64,000 nt of DNA from Parafilimonas terrae (GTDB taxonomy: Bacteria > Bacteroidota > Bacteroidia > Chitinophagales > Chitinophagaceae), in contig NZ_FOXQ01000013.1 in the NCBI RefSeq assembly GCF_900115755.1, forward strand, positions 62,001-126,000, read 5' to 3'. Shown here in pieces: positions 56,144 through 64,000 of the stretch; position 1 is the first letter of the stretch; every line of letters starts with the position of its first letter. The position numbers and the translations under genes were made by a program. The notes beneath the pieces were generated by a model, which made no database searches, was not told the origin of the DNA, and saw only the letters and a program-made list of their open reading frames with translations.

Positions 56144-56550
56144 TAGCTTAATTCAGTTCCTTCGTTTATGTAATAAGGATAAACAAAATTGAATCTCGAG
56201 TTGGTGGTTCTTATGGTGTAATCAAGTGCAATAACAATCACACCTTCTGTTTGCCGGCTGTCATCAACGGTAACATTATTCAGGTTAATGCGCGCTTCAT
56301 AATAAATAATCGCTGTGCGTATCATTTCCCTGATATAGGTTTTAAACGTTGTTGTCATCGGTTCAAATACCATTTCATCAAGGTTACAGCCATAATCAGG
56401 TTGCATTACACGTTCGCCTTTTTTTGTAGCAAGCAATATTTGCAGGCTGCGCTGTATATCCAGTTCATCGCTTGTTAATTCTACTGTTCCGGCAGCATTG
56501 TTAAATGCCGGCGGAAAGCTCCATCCTGTACCAAGGAAAGATGTGTTCAT
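56143..56550 (-). CDS. GPW/gp25-family baseplate protein
   Basis: The 135-aa protein matches the gp25 lysozyme-like family of contractile tails: LGTGWSFPPAFNN near residues 6-18, IQRSLQILLATKKGERVMQPDYGCNLDEMVFEP near 33-65, and a C-terminal beta hairpin. It joins the sheath base to the wedge proteins. The stop codon overlaps the start of the Afp11-type gene by one base. It corresponds to Afp9 in the prototype system. Confidence 0.93.
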   Translation of the reverse strand: MNTSFLGTGWSFPPAFNNAAGTVELTSDELDIQRSLQILLATKKGERVMQPDYGCNLDEMVFEPMTTTFKTYIREMIRTAIIYYEARINLNNVTVDDSRQTEGVIVIALDYTIRTTNSRFNFVYPYYINEGTELS

Positions 56551-56551
56551 A

Positions 56552-56842
56552 TTAACCTCCTATTATTACGGTTGGACAACCCACCACAATCGTTCCTCCG
56601 TGTGCGGTTGTATCACCCATTCTTGCTGCAGGTTTACCACCAATTAAAACCGTGGCAGAACCTTTTACAATACTGTCCGGCGGCCCTGCGCACACGCACA
56701 TATCACCAACGCAGGCCGCAGGCAAACCGCCAATTAAAACCGTTGGTGTGCCTGGCGGAAGCACCGGCCCGCCTACATGCGGGGATGGCCCGTTAAACAT
56801 GGGACAAACATGCATATCAGAAATTCTCGCAGCTAAAGCCAT
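56552..56842 (-). CDS. PAAR-domain spike tip protein
   Basis: The 96-aa protein is a stand-alone PAAR domain: AARISDMHVCPMF, then PTVLIGGLPAACVGDMCVCAGPPDSIVKGSATVLIGGKPAARMGD and CPTVIIGG. The repeated VLIGGxPAAxxGD hairpins form the pointed beta-cone that caps the spike. His and Cys residues (H11, C13, C51, C53) may bind the tip metal ion. The gene ends one base before the gp25 gene. It corresponds to Afp10. Confidence 0.95.
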   Translation of the reverse strand: MALAARISDMHVCPMFNGPSPHVGGPVLPPGTPTVLIGGLPAACVGDMCVCAGPPDSIVKGSATVLIGGKPAARMGDTTAHGGTIVVGCPTVIIGG

Positions 56843-56974
56843 AGGTTTAATTTGTGTTTTTCAAGCCAGCTACGCTGTCTTTTTTTATTTATGTTACCAG
56901 CTTTTGTGCCAATGGCATCTTCGTTGTGTCACTCCCTTGTACTGTAGTTTTTCATAGCAGCAATAAGTTTCTTC

Positions 56975-57055
56975 ATTGAGCATTGCTTATTGAAAATTGA
57001 ATATTGAGTATTTAAAATATTCAATAAACAATACACAATAATCAATATTCATTTA
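56975..57055. repeat. AT-rich intergenic repeat, copy 3
   Basis: The sequence has repeated units such as TTGAATATTGAG, AATATTCAATAA and AATAATCAATATTCATT, similar in wording to the AT-rich copies near 33530 and 44150. It lies in the 240-base gap between the VgrG-like and PAAR genes and splits the otherwise compact structural operon. No gene was seen in that gap. Confidence 0.45.
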
Positions 57056-57082
57056 AAGAACTTGTGAACCCGTGAACACTTG

Positions 57083-58876
57083 CTAATTAATCATCACCAC
57101 GCCACCTTTTATCGTTGTTGTGCCTGAGCCTTCAACAGTAACGGATGGCGCCGACATTTTAGCGCTGCCGCTGCCTGCACTAAGCGATGCGCCACCAGCG
57201 CTCATCGAAAAATTAGCAGAAGGCACAAGCGTTATATTTACAGCTTCAATCTTTAGATCACCGCCTGCTTTCAGGCTCATATTAGCTGCACTTTCAACAC
57301 TCACAGCAGTTGGCTCCATTGAAATTTTATTGCCATTCTCGTCTTCAAACTTCATTATATTATCAGACTCGCTTATAGTAATTTTTTTACCGGCAGGCGT
57401 TTCTATCTTTAGTGATTTCTCATCATCATTAAATATCATTTTCATGCCGCTGCGTGATACATATCCTTTTTCGTTGTTGGCATTGGCAGCCTGTAGCGGC
57501 GCCGGTTTTGAACTGCTGTTCACCATGCCCAGCACAACAGGATTACGCGGATCGTTATTCAAGAAACCAACAATCACCTCATCGCCTATTTCGGGCCTGA
57601 AGAAAGTGCCGCGGTTATTGCCTGCATCCAAACAGGCAACCCTGCTCCACACACCATCTTCACTGGCATCAATAATCGGCAGGCGAACACGGATCCTGTC
57701 CTGGCTGTTGGGATCATTTTCAAGATCGGTCACAACGCCAATCTGCAAACCCTGTATAGCAGGCAACATATTCGCTGCGGGTGGTGCATTTACTTCAGGC
57801 TGGTTGGTAAAAGGTTCGTTGGTTAAGCCAAACTGAACATCGGTTGTCCACACACCATTTACTATTTCCTGGCGCACGCCCGAAACAAATACTTTACCGT
57901 TAAAGCGCTCTCCCACCCCACCAATGTTTATAAGATCCCCGGGATTTATTTGCCCATATCCCCTGAAACGTACACGGCCTCTCAGGCGCGACATGCGGGC
58001 TTTGAGCAAACGCCCGTCAGCAAGGCTTTGCAGTTCTGTTTCCGTAATATCTTCTCCAGAAAATAAATCATATTCAGCAATCTTTAAAACATTGCCAAGG
58101 TCGCTGCTTGGAATATTTCCGTTTTCTTCAAAACCGGGCTCTGCCGCATCAACAGACGTTACGGCCTGGTTTGAATAATCCCATGTTTTTGCTTTAAGGC
58201 TCTGGTATTGATTACGTGCATCAAGATCGGCATCAAACTCAAACATCGTGGCGCCAAATACAGCATCGAGCACGGTTGCTGAAGTAAAGTCAGGCTTTTT
58301 TGTTGTTAGCTTTCCGCCGTCAATAAAACACAGCTTACCATTTGCTTCCATGCGCGATACAATAAAATCCCAATCCGTACAATTGTATTGAACAATGGCT
58401 TCATGCTGCACGCTGGTTGATTCAATATCTGTATCAAGCTGGTAAGTACCGGCAATTGTTTCAACCGCATCACTGTCGGTTGTATCATTAAAATATTTGT
58501 TCTTTCTTGCCACCGTCATAGCAACAGCTTTATCACGGCATTCCAGCATCAATACCGGTGAGCGGTCATTGCGTATCTTCAAACTATGTTTAAGAATAAT
58601 GCCTTTATATATAGATGTTTCATCTGAATGATAGCCCGCTGTAATCTCTATTTCCGTACCTGGAATAAAGGTGGCTTCATTGCTTACGGCAAAATCCTGC
58701 TGAGCAGCATTGCCATCAAATATCACCAGCTTTGCCCAGGGAATTTTATTCACTTCCTTCGATACAGAAATGGATGCAACCTGGTACTGTGTGCTTAAAG
58801 GAGCGCCGTTAACTTTCAGCGTAAAAGTTACGAGATCTGTTTGCTGTGTACCCGGCAATGATTGGCTTAAAAGCAT
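57083..58876 (-). CDS. VgrG/gp5-like spike protein (phage baseplate assembly protein V)
   Basis: The 597-aa protein combines a gp27-like hub (about residues 1-360), a gp5 OB-fold (about 375-460: QGLQIGVVTDLENDPNSQDRIRVRLP, GTFFRPEIGDEVIVGFLNNDPRNPVVLGM), and a short C-terminal beta-helix with repeats such as MSLKAGGDLKIEAVNITL and TTTIKGGVVMIN. It trimerises to form the central spike carrying the PAAR tip. It has no effector extension at the C-terminus. It ends 240 bases before the PAAR gene. It corresponds to Afp8. Confidence 0.94.
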   Translation of the reverse strand: MLLSQSLPGTQQTDLVTFTLKVNGAPLSTQYQVASISVSKEVNKIPWAKLVIFDGNAAQQDFAVSNEATFIPGTEIEITAGYHSDETSIYKGIILKHSLKIRNDRSPVLMLECRDKAVAMTVARKNKYFNDTTDSDAVETIAGTYQLDTDIESTSVQHEAIVQYNCTDWDFIVSRMEANGKLCFIDGGKLTTKKPDFTSATVLDAVFGATMFEFDADLDARNQYQSLKAKTWDYSNQAVTSVDAAEPGFEENGNIPSSDLGNVLKIAEYDLFSGEDITETELQSLADGRLLKARMSRLRGRVRFRGYGQINPGDLINIGGVGERFNGKVFVSGVRQEIVNGVWTTDVQFGLTNEPFTNQPEVNAPPAANMLPAIQGLQIGVVTDLENDPNSQDRIRVRLPIIDASEDGVWSRVACLDAGNNRGTFFRPEIGDEVIVGFLNNDPRNPVVLGMVNSSSKPAPLQAANANNEKGYVSRSGMKMIFNDDEKSLKIETPAGKKITISESDNIMKFEDENGNKISMEPTAVSVESAANMSLKAGGDLKIEAVNITLVPSANFSMSAGGASLSAGSGSAKMSAPSVTVEGSGTTTIKGGVVMIN

Positions 58877-58879
58877 TAC

Positions 58880-59614
58880 TTAATTATTGGCTAATGGCGG
58901 GAATAATAACTTCGCTCCCGTTCTTAAATTTTTAAAATCAATAAGATTATTAAACTGTGCAACCTGGTAGTAATATTTGCTGTCGCCGTATTCACGATAA
59001 CACATGAGCGATAAAGTATCGCCCTCCTGCACGGTTCTTATATGCGTAAGATCGGGCGATTGCCTGTTTTCAATTCCGGCCAGTTTCTTTTCGTCAATAA
59101 CGCCTTCAAAACTGCAATCTGCTTCAGCGCGCAATGGTGAGCCATCAGGTTTAAACAACTTAAAATTGATGGTCATTGTTTTCAGCTTGCAGTTATACAG
59201 CAGTAAGCCCCATTGCAGTTGCACGTAAGGCGGTTCGTGCGTTTCACTGTTATAATCGTACACCACCTTCTTAAAATCAGACAACATTTGCGCAACATCA
59301 GGCGGATTGGCATTTAGGCCGGGTATGGCCAGGCCGGATGCAAGGCCTGATAAAAAGCCTTCATCTTTTTTAATAACGCCTGTGCCATCAAACAAAAATT
59401 TAAAGCTTAATGTTTGCGCCAGCCTGTTGCGGAATGCACTTTGCGTTTCACTGCTGCCTTGTGCCGTTTGATCTGAGCTGGCCGTGCCATACGTTATCGT
59501 ATAGCTTTCGGGGTTTATTAAAACCTCGTAAGGAGGCAGCTCACGCACTTTTTTTTGAAAAGTGTTATCTGTATAAGCAACAAGCGTCATTTTCTGTAAC
59601 TGGCCAAGGCTCAT
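58880..59614 (-). CDS. LysM-containing tail/baseplate protein (Afp7-type)
   Basis: The 244-aa protein has an N-terminal domain with PYEVLINPESYTITYGTASSD and LSFKFLFDGTGVIK, typical of the CIS tube-initiator/LysM proteins, and a C-terminal LysM motif at about 190-240 (VQEGDTLSLMCYREYGDSKYY, then LRTGAKLLFPPLA). In phage and eCIS tails this protein links the tube to the spike hub. It lies 3 bases before the VgrG-like gene and overlaps the small DUF5908 gene by one base. Confidence 0.93.
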   Translation of the reverse strand: MSLGQLQKMTLVAYTDNTFQKKVRELPPYEVLINPESYTITYGTASSDQTAQGSSETQSAFRNRLAQTLSFKFLFDGTGVIKKDEGFLSGLASGLAIPGLNANPPDVAQMLSDFKKVVYDYNSETHEPPYVQLQWGLLLYNCKLKTMTINFKLFKPDGSPLRAEADCSFEGVIDEKKLAGIENRQSPDLTHIRTVQEGDTLSLMCYREYGDSKYYYQVAQFNNLIDFKNLRTGAKLLFPPLANN

Positions 59615-59781
59615 CAGCGTTCATTTTTTCGTTCTAAAATTTCAAGCACCTGTTCTACACAGGCAGCTACAATAGCATCGTTATCTGCTGCCGAAGAAGA
59701 AGCATTGCTTGTTCCCTGTTGTGAAGGAGGCGTTTGCTGAACGGCAACTTTAATTTGCAGTTCGCGAATTTCAATAGGCAT
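59614..59781 (-). CDS. DUF5908 small eCIS protein (Afp6-type)
   Basis: This 55-aa gene runs from an ATG at 59781 to a TGA whose last base is the first base of the LysM gene's ATG. The product starts MPIEIRELQIKVAVQQ, has a Ser/Ala-rich middle, and ends AIVAACVEQVLEILERKNER, which is the DUF5908 pattern. It corresponds to the small Afp6-like protein found at this place in contractile injection loci. Translational coupling to the LysM protein is likely. Confidence 0.9.
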   Translation of the reverse strand: MPIEIRELQIKVAVQQTPPSQQGTSNASSSAADNDAIVAACVEQVLEILERKNER

Positions 59782-59820
59782 GCCTGAAGGTTATACGTTA
59801 TAAAATTCCTGCACAAACTA

Positions 59821-60345
59821 TCATGGTACAGATATGCTTACACTTGCACTGCCACCACCAAGCAAATCGCCAACAGCGCTGATGCCTGCTGTTACGGCTG
59901 CTGAAAGATTAAGCGTAGTGTAATATTCATACCGCAAGGTTAGCGATTCAATTACGATATGATTTTGTTCTGCATTAAAACCCGAAATATCATACTTGAT
60001 AGGAATTGCATTTTTAATGTACCACGATGAAACCGGCAGGTGATCTTCATTTAAAAGCGATATCAACATGTTTGTTGGCTGGTAATTGAAATTCTGAATA
60101 GCATCAATGCACCAGGCTGTAACGCCTGAAACAAGCGTCATTCCGCGTTTCAGAACAAGGTCAGCATATTTTGTTCTGCCGGGAAGACGGTGCACAAACC
60201 TGTTTTCGCCACCTTCGTTATAAGTATCAAGGTTTACGTCAACCGTTAAACCTGTTACTTCCTGGAAACGAAAATCGTTTGGCACCTGTGGAAAAATTTC
60301 AAATACCACCAAAAAGTGAAACCCAACAAAAGGATATTCAAACAT
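59821..60345 (-). CDS. Tail tube protein, second copy (Afp5-like)
   Basis: The 174-aa protein belongs to the T4 gp19-like tube family: GFHFLVVFEIFPQVP near residues 8-22, FQEVTGLTVDVNLDTYNEGGEN, HRLPGRTKYADLVLKRGM, and LPVSSWYIKNAIPIKYDISGFNAEQNHIVIESLTLRYEYY. It is longer than the other tube protein, with an extra tail of Gly/Ser (GGGSASVSISVP). In related systems the second tube paralogue joins the tube to the baseplate. It lies 3 bases after the first tube gene. Confidence 0.9.
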   Translation of the reverse strand: MFEYPFVGFHFLVVFEIFPQVPNDFRFQEVTGLTVDVNLDTYNEGGENRFVHRLPGRTKYADLVLKRGMTLVSGVTAWCIDAIQNFNYQPTNMLISLLNEDHLPVSSWYIKNAIPIKYDISGFNAEQNHIVIESLTLRYEYYTTLNLSAAVTAGISAVGDLLGGGSASVSISVP

Positions 60346-60348
60346 GCA

Positions 60349-60780
60349 TTAATCGTTTTGAATGGTTAACCCTTCGTGTGCAAGATCCAGTTGTTCAATC
60401 GCAACATCATTGCCATCAGCCTTAAGGTCGGTTGATGTAACTTTTGTTGGCCATGCATTCTTAACCTTCCACACTATTACGGGGTTAAGTGTTTCGTCCA
60501 GCAGGCTTATTGTTATGTCGCGGCGTTCAACCGTATTCATGTTGATCGTATTGAACCAGTTGTAAAATTCATTGTCTGATTTAAAGATGCCACGCTTTAA
60601 AACAAGATTGCTGAACTTGCGTTGGCCCGGCATTTTTATTTTGTGGTATTCAGGACTTGCACCGTCGCGGTACTCAATAATATCATTGGTTATATCAAGC
60701 CCGCTCACATCGGTAAATCCTATTTTGGTTCCGCCCCATTCAACCTGGAAATGAAATTTGGGCAGTGGATAGTTTGCCAT
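60349..60780 (-). CDS. Tail tube protein (Afp1-like)
   Basis: The 143-aa protein is the standard inner-tube subunit: PLPKFHFQVEWGGTKIGFTDVSGLDI, KIKMPGQRKFSNLVLKRGIF, WFNTIN, and ITISLLDETLNPVIVWKVKNAWPTKV. Many copies stack into the tube that carries cargo, so any effectors loaded in the lumen must be compatible with it. It follows the sheath gene by 52 bases and precedes the second tube gene. Confidence 0.92.
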   Translation of the reverse strand: MANYPLPKFHFQVEWGGTKIGFTDVSGLDITNDIIEYRDGASPEYHKIKMPGQRKFSNLVLKRGIFKSDNEFYNWFNTINMNTVERRDITISLLDETLNPVIVWKVKNAWPTKVTSTDLKADGNDVAIEQLDLAHEGLTIQND

Positions 60781-60832
60781 AGATTAATTTTTATTTGAGA
60801 TGAAAATTTTGATTCCGGTTAATAATTATTAA

Positions 60833-62344
60833 TTAAGCCTGTTGTTGTATTTGTGAAAAACGGAGTATGATAAATTCTGCAGGACGAACCGGCGCCATGC
60901 CTATTTCCACAATCATGCGGCCATTAAGAATATCATCGAATGTCATGGTTTGGCCAAGCCCTACTTTTACATAAAATGCCTGTTCCGGTTTTGAGCCAGC
61001 CAAAGCGCCGAGCCGCCATAAATTGGTAAGATAATTTTCTATCATGGCGCGTACCTTAACCCAGGTGTTGCCATCATTTGGTTCAAATACAAAAACATTG
61101 GCTGCTTTCCTGGCCGATTCTTCCACCATGATGTAAAAACGACGTACAGAAATGTACCTGAAATCGTTACTGTTACCATCGAGGGTACGGGCGCCCCAAA
61201 CCAAAATGCCTTTGCCGGTAAATGCACGGATAGCATTCACAGATTTGCCTGAAGTAGCATCAATATTCATATCACCCTGCACTTCATCTGAAACCTGGAA
61301 TGTTGTGGCAAATACATCTTTCAATCCAACATTTGCCGGTGCTTTCCATACACCGCGGGATGCGTCAACAGAAGCATATACACCTGCAACGCCCGGCGAT
61401 GGTGGTAATACAACAGGGAACTGTGAACTCAAAGCCTGTTTAATGGCATTGTATGCACTCAGGCTGTAATAAGATGGCGGCGCAGGAGGCGAATCTGGTG
61501 GAGATAAAGGTGCAGGCAATGTGCCTATTTCAGCAAGTGTATGGCCATCGAGCGGGCCTGCAGCGCCATCAACCGTATGATTGACGGTGGTTGAAGCCGG
61601 GTCATAATCATAAGCGTAAGTTGTTTTCAGGTTCGGAAAATAAACGGCGCCATAGTTATTATTTTCAGAAGCAAAACCATTCCTGAAATTGGAAATAGCT
61701 GTTGTAACATCACTATTGGTAACCAGCGTTTCACCGGTATCATAAACATCCATTATGCAAAACCTGTCCTGCAAACTTCCGCATTGCGCCAGCGCCTGGT
61801 TAAGCAAAGAATAATAACTGTTTTCCGGCATGCTCTGCCCTTCGGGAAAAACAATTAAAGTAGGCTCATCTTCTTTGGCAAGCGCTTCTAAACCATTGCC
61901 GGTTCCGGGGTCATAAAAATCAGTAAGCTCAAGGCCACCGCTGTCTATATCAGTATAAGGCCCTACAGATACAATATAACATGGCCCACCACCATTTGCA
62001 TAAAAGAAACGAACGGCCGAATGCATGTTATGTTTTGATTTGTTGCCATCAAACTCAATGGAAATAGTGTCGGTAGTGGTTTTTCCAACTGTGGTTTGAT
62101 CATAATTGATAACGATATTAGTTTCCGGCTGTGCTTTACCAAAATAAAGCTCATACTCCAGCATGGAAGTAATGCGTGTTGGTTTGTTGGTAAGATCATT
62201 TCCACGCATGTCCTGGGCAATTTGCGTGTAGCCTATAAACGCAGGTATGGCAGTAGCAACCTGTGCTATGGAAGGCGGGAACGAGGGAATTTCGTTTACA
62301 TAAACTCCCGGCGTTTTAATGGCGCTTTCGTTTATTTGTGACAT
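60833..62344 (-). CDS. Contractile tail sheath protein
   Basis: The 503-aa protein has the sheath family start KTPGVYVNEIPSFPPSIAQVATAIPAFIGYT (about residues 10-40) and the C-terminal core GKGILVWGARTLDGNSNDFRYISVRRFYIMVEESARKA (about 373-410), then FVFEPNDGNTWVKVRAMIENYLTNLWRLGALAG. The C-terminus carries the handshake strand. It is a long sheath with an insertion domain (about 60-340). Only one sheath gene lies in the window; related loci often have two or three, which could lie to the right. Confidence 0.95.
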   Translation of the reverse strand: MSQINESAIKTPGVYVNEIPSFPPSIAQVATAIPAFIGYTQIAQDMRGNDLTNKPTRITSMLEYELYFGKAQPETNIVINYDQTTVGKTTTDTISIEFDGNKSKHNMHSAVRFFYANGGGPCYIVSVGPYTDIDSGGLELTDFYDPGTGNGLEALAKEDEPTLIVFPEGQSMPENSYYSLLNQALAQCGSLQDRFCIMDVYDTGETLVTNSDVTTAISNFRNGFASENNNYGAVYFPNLKTTYAYDYDPASTTVNHTVDGAAGPLDGHTLAEIGTLPAPLSPPDSPPAPPSYYSLSAYNAIKQALSSQFPVVLPPSPGVAGVYASVDASRGVWKAPANVGLKDVFATTFQVSDEVQGDMNIDATSGKSVNAIRAFTGKGILVWGARTLDGNSNDFRYISVRRFYIMVEESARKAANVFVFEPNDGNTWVKVRAMIENYLTNLWRLGALAGSKPEQAFYVKVGLGQTMTFDDILNGRMIVEIGMAPVRPAEFIILRFSQIQQQA

Positions 62345-62369
62345 AGATTAGAAATTTTAGTGTTTATGA

Positions 62370-63545
62370 TTAGTGATTTAAAAAAATTTCTGAACAGGCA
62401 TATTTATCCGGCCCGTTGGTAAAACTGGTTAGCCTCGATGGTGAGGGGCAAGCCACATCGGGTACTGTTATATTCACATTATCGTTATCAACAACCGTTA
62501 AGGCAAGACTTACATTCAAAGGCGTTTCATTCAATGGAATTGGCGATTGCGAAATAATTACATCCGATGCTGTTGCCGGGAAATTAAACCCGGCAGGCGT
62601 TATCGTTATTTTTCCTTTGGAAGTATTCTTCAAGATATACTTCCATATTGTTGACCTGTTTAAAAAATTGATTGAATATACCGGCGAGTTTAAAATATTT
62701 CCATTCAATAATTGATAGGGTGCGGCAATGCTGCTATCATTAAATATTTCAATTACACCAAAAACGGGTTTCGCACTTAACTCATCATTTATATAAATAA
62801 ACTGTTCGTTACTATTGATTTTCAGCTTGTACTTACCTGGAGCAAGTGTAGAAAGATCAAGTTTAAATTGTTTTACGGGATCTTTAAAAGAGATGCTTTC
62901 TGAAATAACATGATTTGAAAATGCATTATCAGCAAGATTGAAAGCCCAGGCATCTATAGTAGCATCCGGCTGCAATGTTTCAAATGTATAGGTTGAAACA
63001 GAAGGTATCCATTGAACAGCATCCTGTTCAGAAACATACTGGTTTTTATCGATCTTCATCCAGTTTGCATTGTTGGCACCTGATGGCGTTACATTTTTAC
63101 ATCCCTTTATACATTGATAAATGGTTCCTCCGCCAATTGCAATATCTCCGGGCACATAATCTTTATTGTTATCATAGAGTACGGATTGTGAAATAAACTT
63201 CTTTCCATTAACGGCATTATTATTCCTGTTAGAGAAATAATACAATTTTCCCGGTTTAAAAACGGAAGGCAGGTTAGTGTAATTATAAAATAACCCGCTG
63301 TTTAATTGCATAAAAAAGGTTAGCTGCAGTTTATCAGAAGGTACCATAAAAGCCCTATTATCATCATCTGTTTGCAAAGCGGTATATAATGCATTGCCAT
63401 ATTGTTTGGCAAGCATTTTATTGCCTTTAATAGCAGCCTGTGTTTCTGCAGAAGGCGTAATGATGAAATCGTTGCAGAGATTATTTGCAAAATATTTATG
63501 CAACAACTCTATCCTGAAAAAATAGCTATAATTAATACTTATCAT
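62370..63545 (-). CDS. eCIS-associated protein with CBM5/12-like motif
   Basis: The 391-aa protein overlaps the DUF4255 gene by 4 bases (ATGA). Near residues 130-168 the motif YVPGDIAIGGGTIYQCIKG followed by NNANWMKI resembles a carbohydrate-binding module of family 5/12 (chitin- or cellulose-type). The C-terminal part is beta-rich with no signal peptide. It sits between the tail terminator and sheath, a place conserved for a hypothetical protein in Bacteroidota eCIS loci. It may be a structural component; the motif is at pattern level only. Confidence 0.6.
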   Translation of the reverse strand: MISINYSYFFRIELLHKYFANNLCNDFIITPSAETQAAIKGNKMLAKQYGNALYTALQTDDDNRAFMVPSDKLQLTFFMQLNSGLFYNYTNLPSVFKPGKLYYFSNRNNNAVNGKKFISQSVLYDNNKDYVPGDIAIGGGTIYQCIKGCKNVTPSGANNANWMKIDKNQYVSEQDAVQWIPSVSTYTFETLQPDATIDAWAFNLADNAFSNHVISESISFKDPVKQFKLDLSTLAPGKYKLKINSNEQFIYINDELSAKPVFGVIEIFNDSSIAAPYQLLNGNILNSPVYSINFLNRSTIWKYILKNTSKGKITITPAGFNFPATASDVIISQSPIPLNETPLNVSLALTVVDNDNVNITVPDVACPSPSRLTSFTNGPDKYACSEIFLNH

Positions 63546-64000
63546 TGTTGCAGGCTTTTGTCGTTAATCGTAATCTTTTGTATCAGCCCTGCGTCGCCAT
63601 AAGCAAAGTCTTCATTTATATTAATCATGCGCACTTTATACATTACAGAAGGCAAATACCTTGAACCTAATATGCCCCACAGGTTATTTAAATCCTGGTA
63701 CGAAAGTGTTACCAGGTCAACAATCAACTGATCTGTACCTTTTGGGATAGATGGATAATTCAGCGGCGTAAAAACATTCTGGTATTGAAAGAACTGAATG
63801 ATAAATGACAAACGTTTTAACGATTCTGAATACGATGAAAGATTTACGGCAAACAAAATATAGAGGTTAAGAAAAATCTTTGGATTTTTATAGATCACGC
63901 CCCCTTCAACCGAGCGGACAAAATTTTCAGGCGATTTGCTTATGCGGTCTTCTTCAACATTAATAAGGCTTAAAAATGCATTCTGCGGATCATTAACCTC
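63542..64000 (-). CDS. DUF4255/Pvc16-N tail terminator protein (partial)
   Basis: The reading frame is open to the window edge, so the N-terminus is cut off. The visible 152 residues read EVNDPQNAFLSLINVEEDRI, then VIYKNPKIFLNLYILFAVN, SYSESLKRLSFIIQFFQYQNVF, and LNNLWGILGSRYLPSVMYKVRMI, as in the DUF4255/Pvc16 N-terminal domain. A GTG inside it at 63898 is only an internal codon. This protein caps the tail. It is the first visible gene of the eCIS operon and more genes probably lie beyond the edge. Confidence 0.93.
   Translation of the reverse strand, partial: EVNDPQNAFLSLINVEEDRISKSPENFVRSVEGGVIYKNPKIFLNLYILFAVNLSSYSESLKRLSFIIQFFQYQNVFTPLNYPSIPKGTDQLIVDLVTLSYQDLNNLWGILGSRYLPSVMYKVRMININEDFAYGDAGLIQKITINDKSLQQ

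Noticed and set aside
38192-64000. Prophage interpretation of the tail genes
   Set aside because: No capsid, terminase, portal, integrase or lysis genes occur, while DUF4255, CIS_TMP, DUF5908 and DUF4157 are present, which fits eCIS rather than a phage.
38192-64000. Type VI secretion interpretation
   Set aside because: No TssJLM membrane complex, TssK or ClpV gene is present, and the DUF4255/LysM/DUF5908 set is eCIS-specific.

Overview
This window looks like a chromosomal segment of a Bacteroidota bacterium, most likely family Chitinophagaceae. The support is a moderately AT-rich composition, an SPOR-independent but SusC-like TonB receptor architecture, futalosine-type menaquinone synthesis (MqnE), a DUF4254/glycosyltransferase-9 pair, a Bacteroidota-type arginine decarboxylase, and a promoter of the TTTG-N20-TAnnTTTG type. 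The family-level call is inference. No rRNA, tRNA, CRISPR array, transposase or integrase was seen.

Bases 1 to about 38,100 are mostly core and metabolic genes in short operons on both strands. They include dapB, folB, a 3-hydroxybutyryl-CoA dehydrogenase, malate:quinone oxidoreductase, katG, a PVC-type heme lipoprotein, arginine decarboxylase, rplT/rpmI (with no infC beside them), a YajQ-family protein, a methylmalonyl-CoA mutase catalytic subunit without B12 domain, a TonB-type outer-membrane receptor, a GH127 glycosidase with an endonuclease/phosphatase-fold protein, aroQ, mqnE and a GT9 glycosyltransferase. A five-gene operon at 9.7-12.1 kb (ArsR, SRPBCC, DoxX, DUF4256, YdeI-like) has an operator-like inverted repeat lying exactly in the spacer of a canonical Bacteroidota promoter. 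Several convergent or operon ends carry clear intrinsic terminators.

Bases 38,192-64,000, all on the minus strand, are one extracellular contractile injection system (eCIS, Afp/PVC/MAC-like) locus that runs off the right edge. In transcription order it has a DUF4255 (Pvc16-N) tail terminator (partial), a 391-aa protein with a CBM5/12-like motif, one sheath, two tube proteins, a 55-aa DUF5908 protein, a LysM tail/baseplate protein, a VgrG/gp5 spike, a PAAR tip, gp25, two giant baseplate-J proteins, a 1305-aa unrecognised protein with a disordered Lys/Thr/Pro tail, a secreted SprB-repeat/DUF1566-like protein, and a CIS tape-measure protein. It ends in a cargo bank of three DUF4157 proteins and one small orphan. 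Many junctions overlap by 1-4 bases, so the structural genes are probably co-transcribed and translationally coupled. No AAA+ ATPase is present inside the window.

The most interesting point is the cargo bank. Three proteins share a nearly identical leader and DUF4157 domain but have unrelated C-termini. One C-terminus carries an L,D-transpeptidase-type His...SHGC motif, one is a long hydrophobic helical region, and one is an unrecognised Cys/Trp-containing domain. This pattern fits a modular set of injected effectors.
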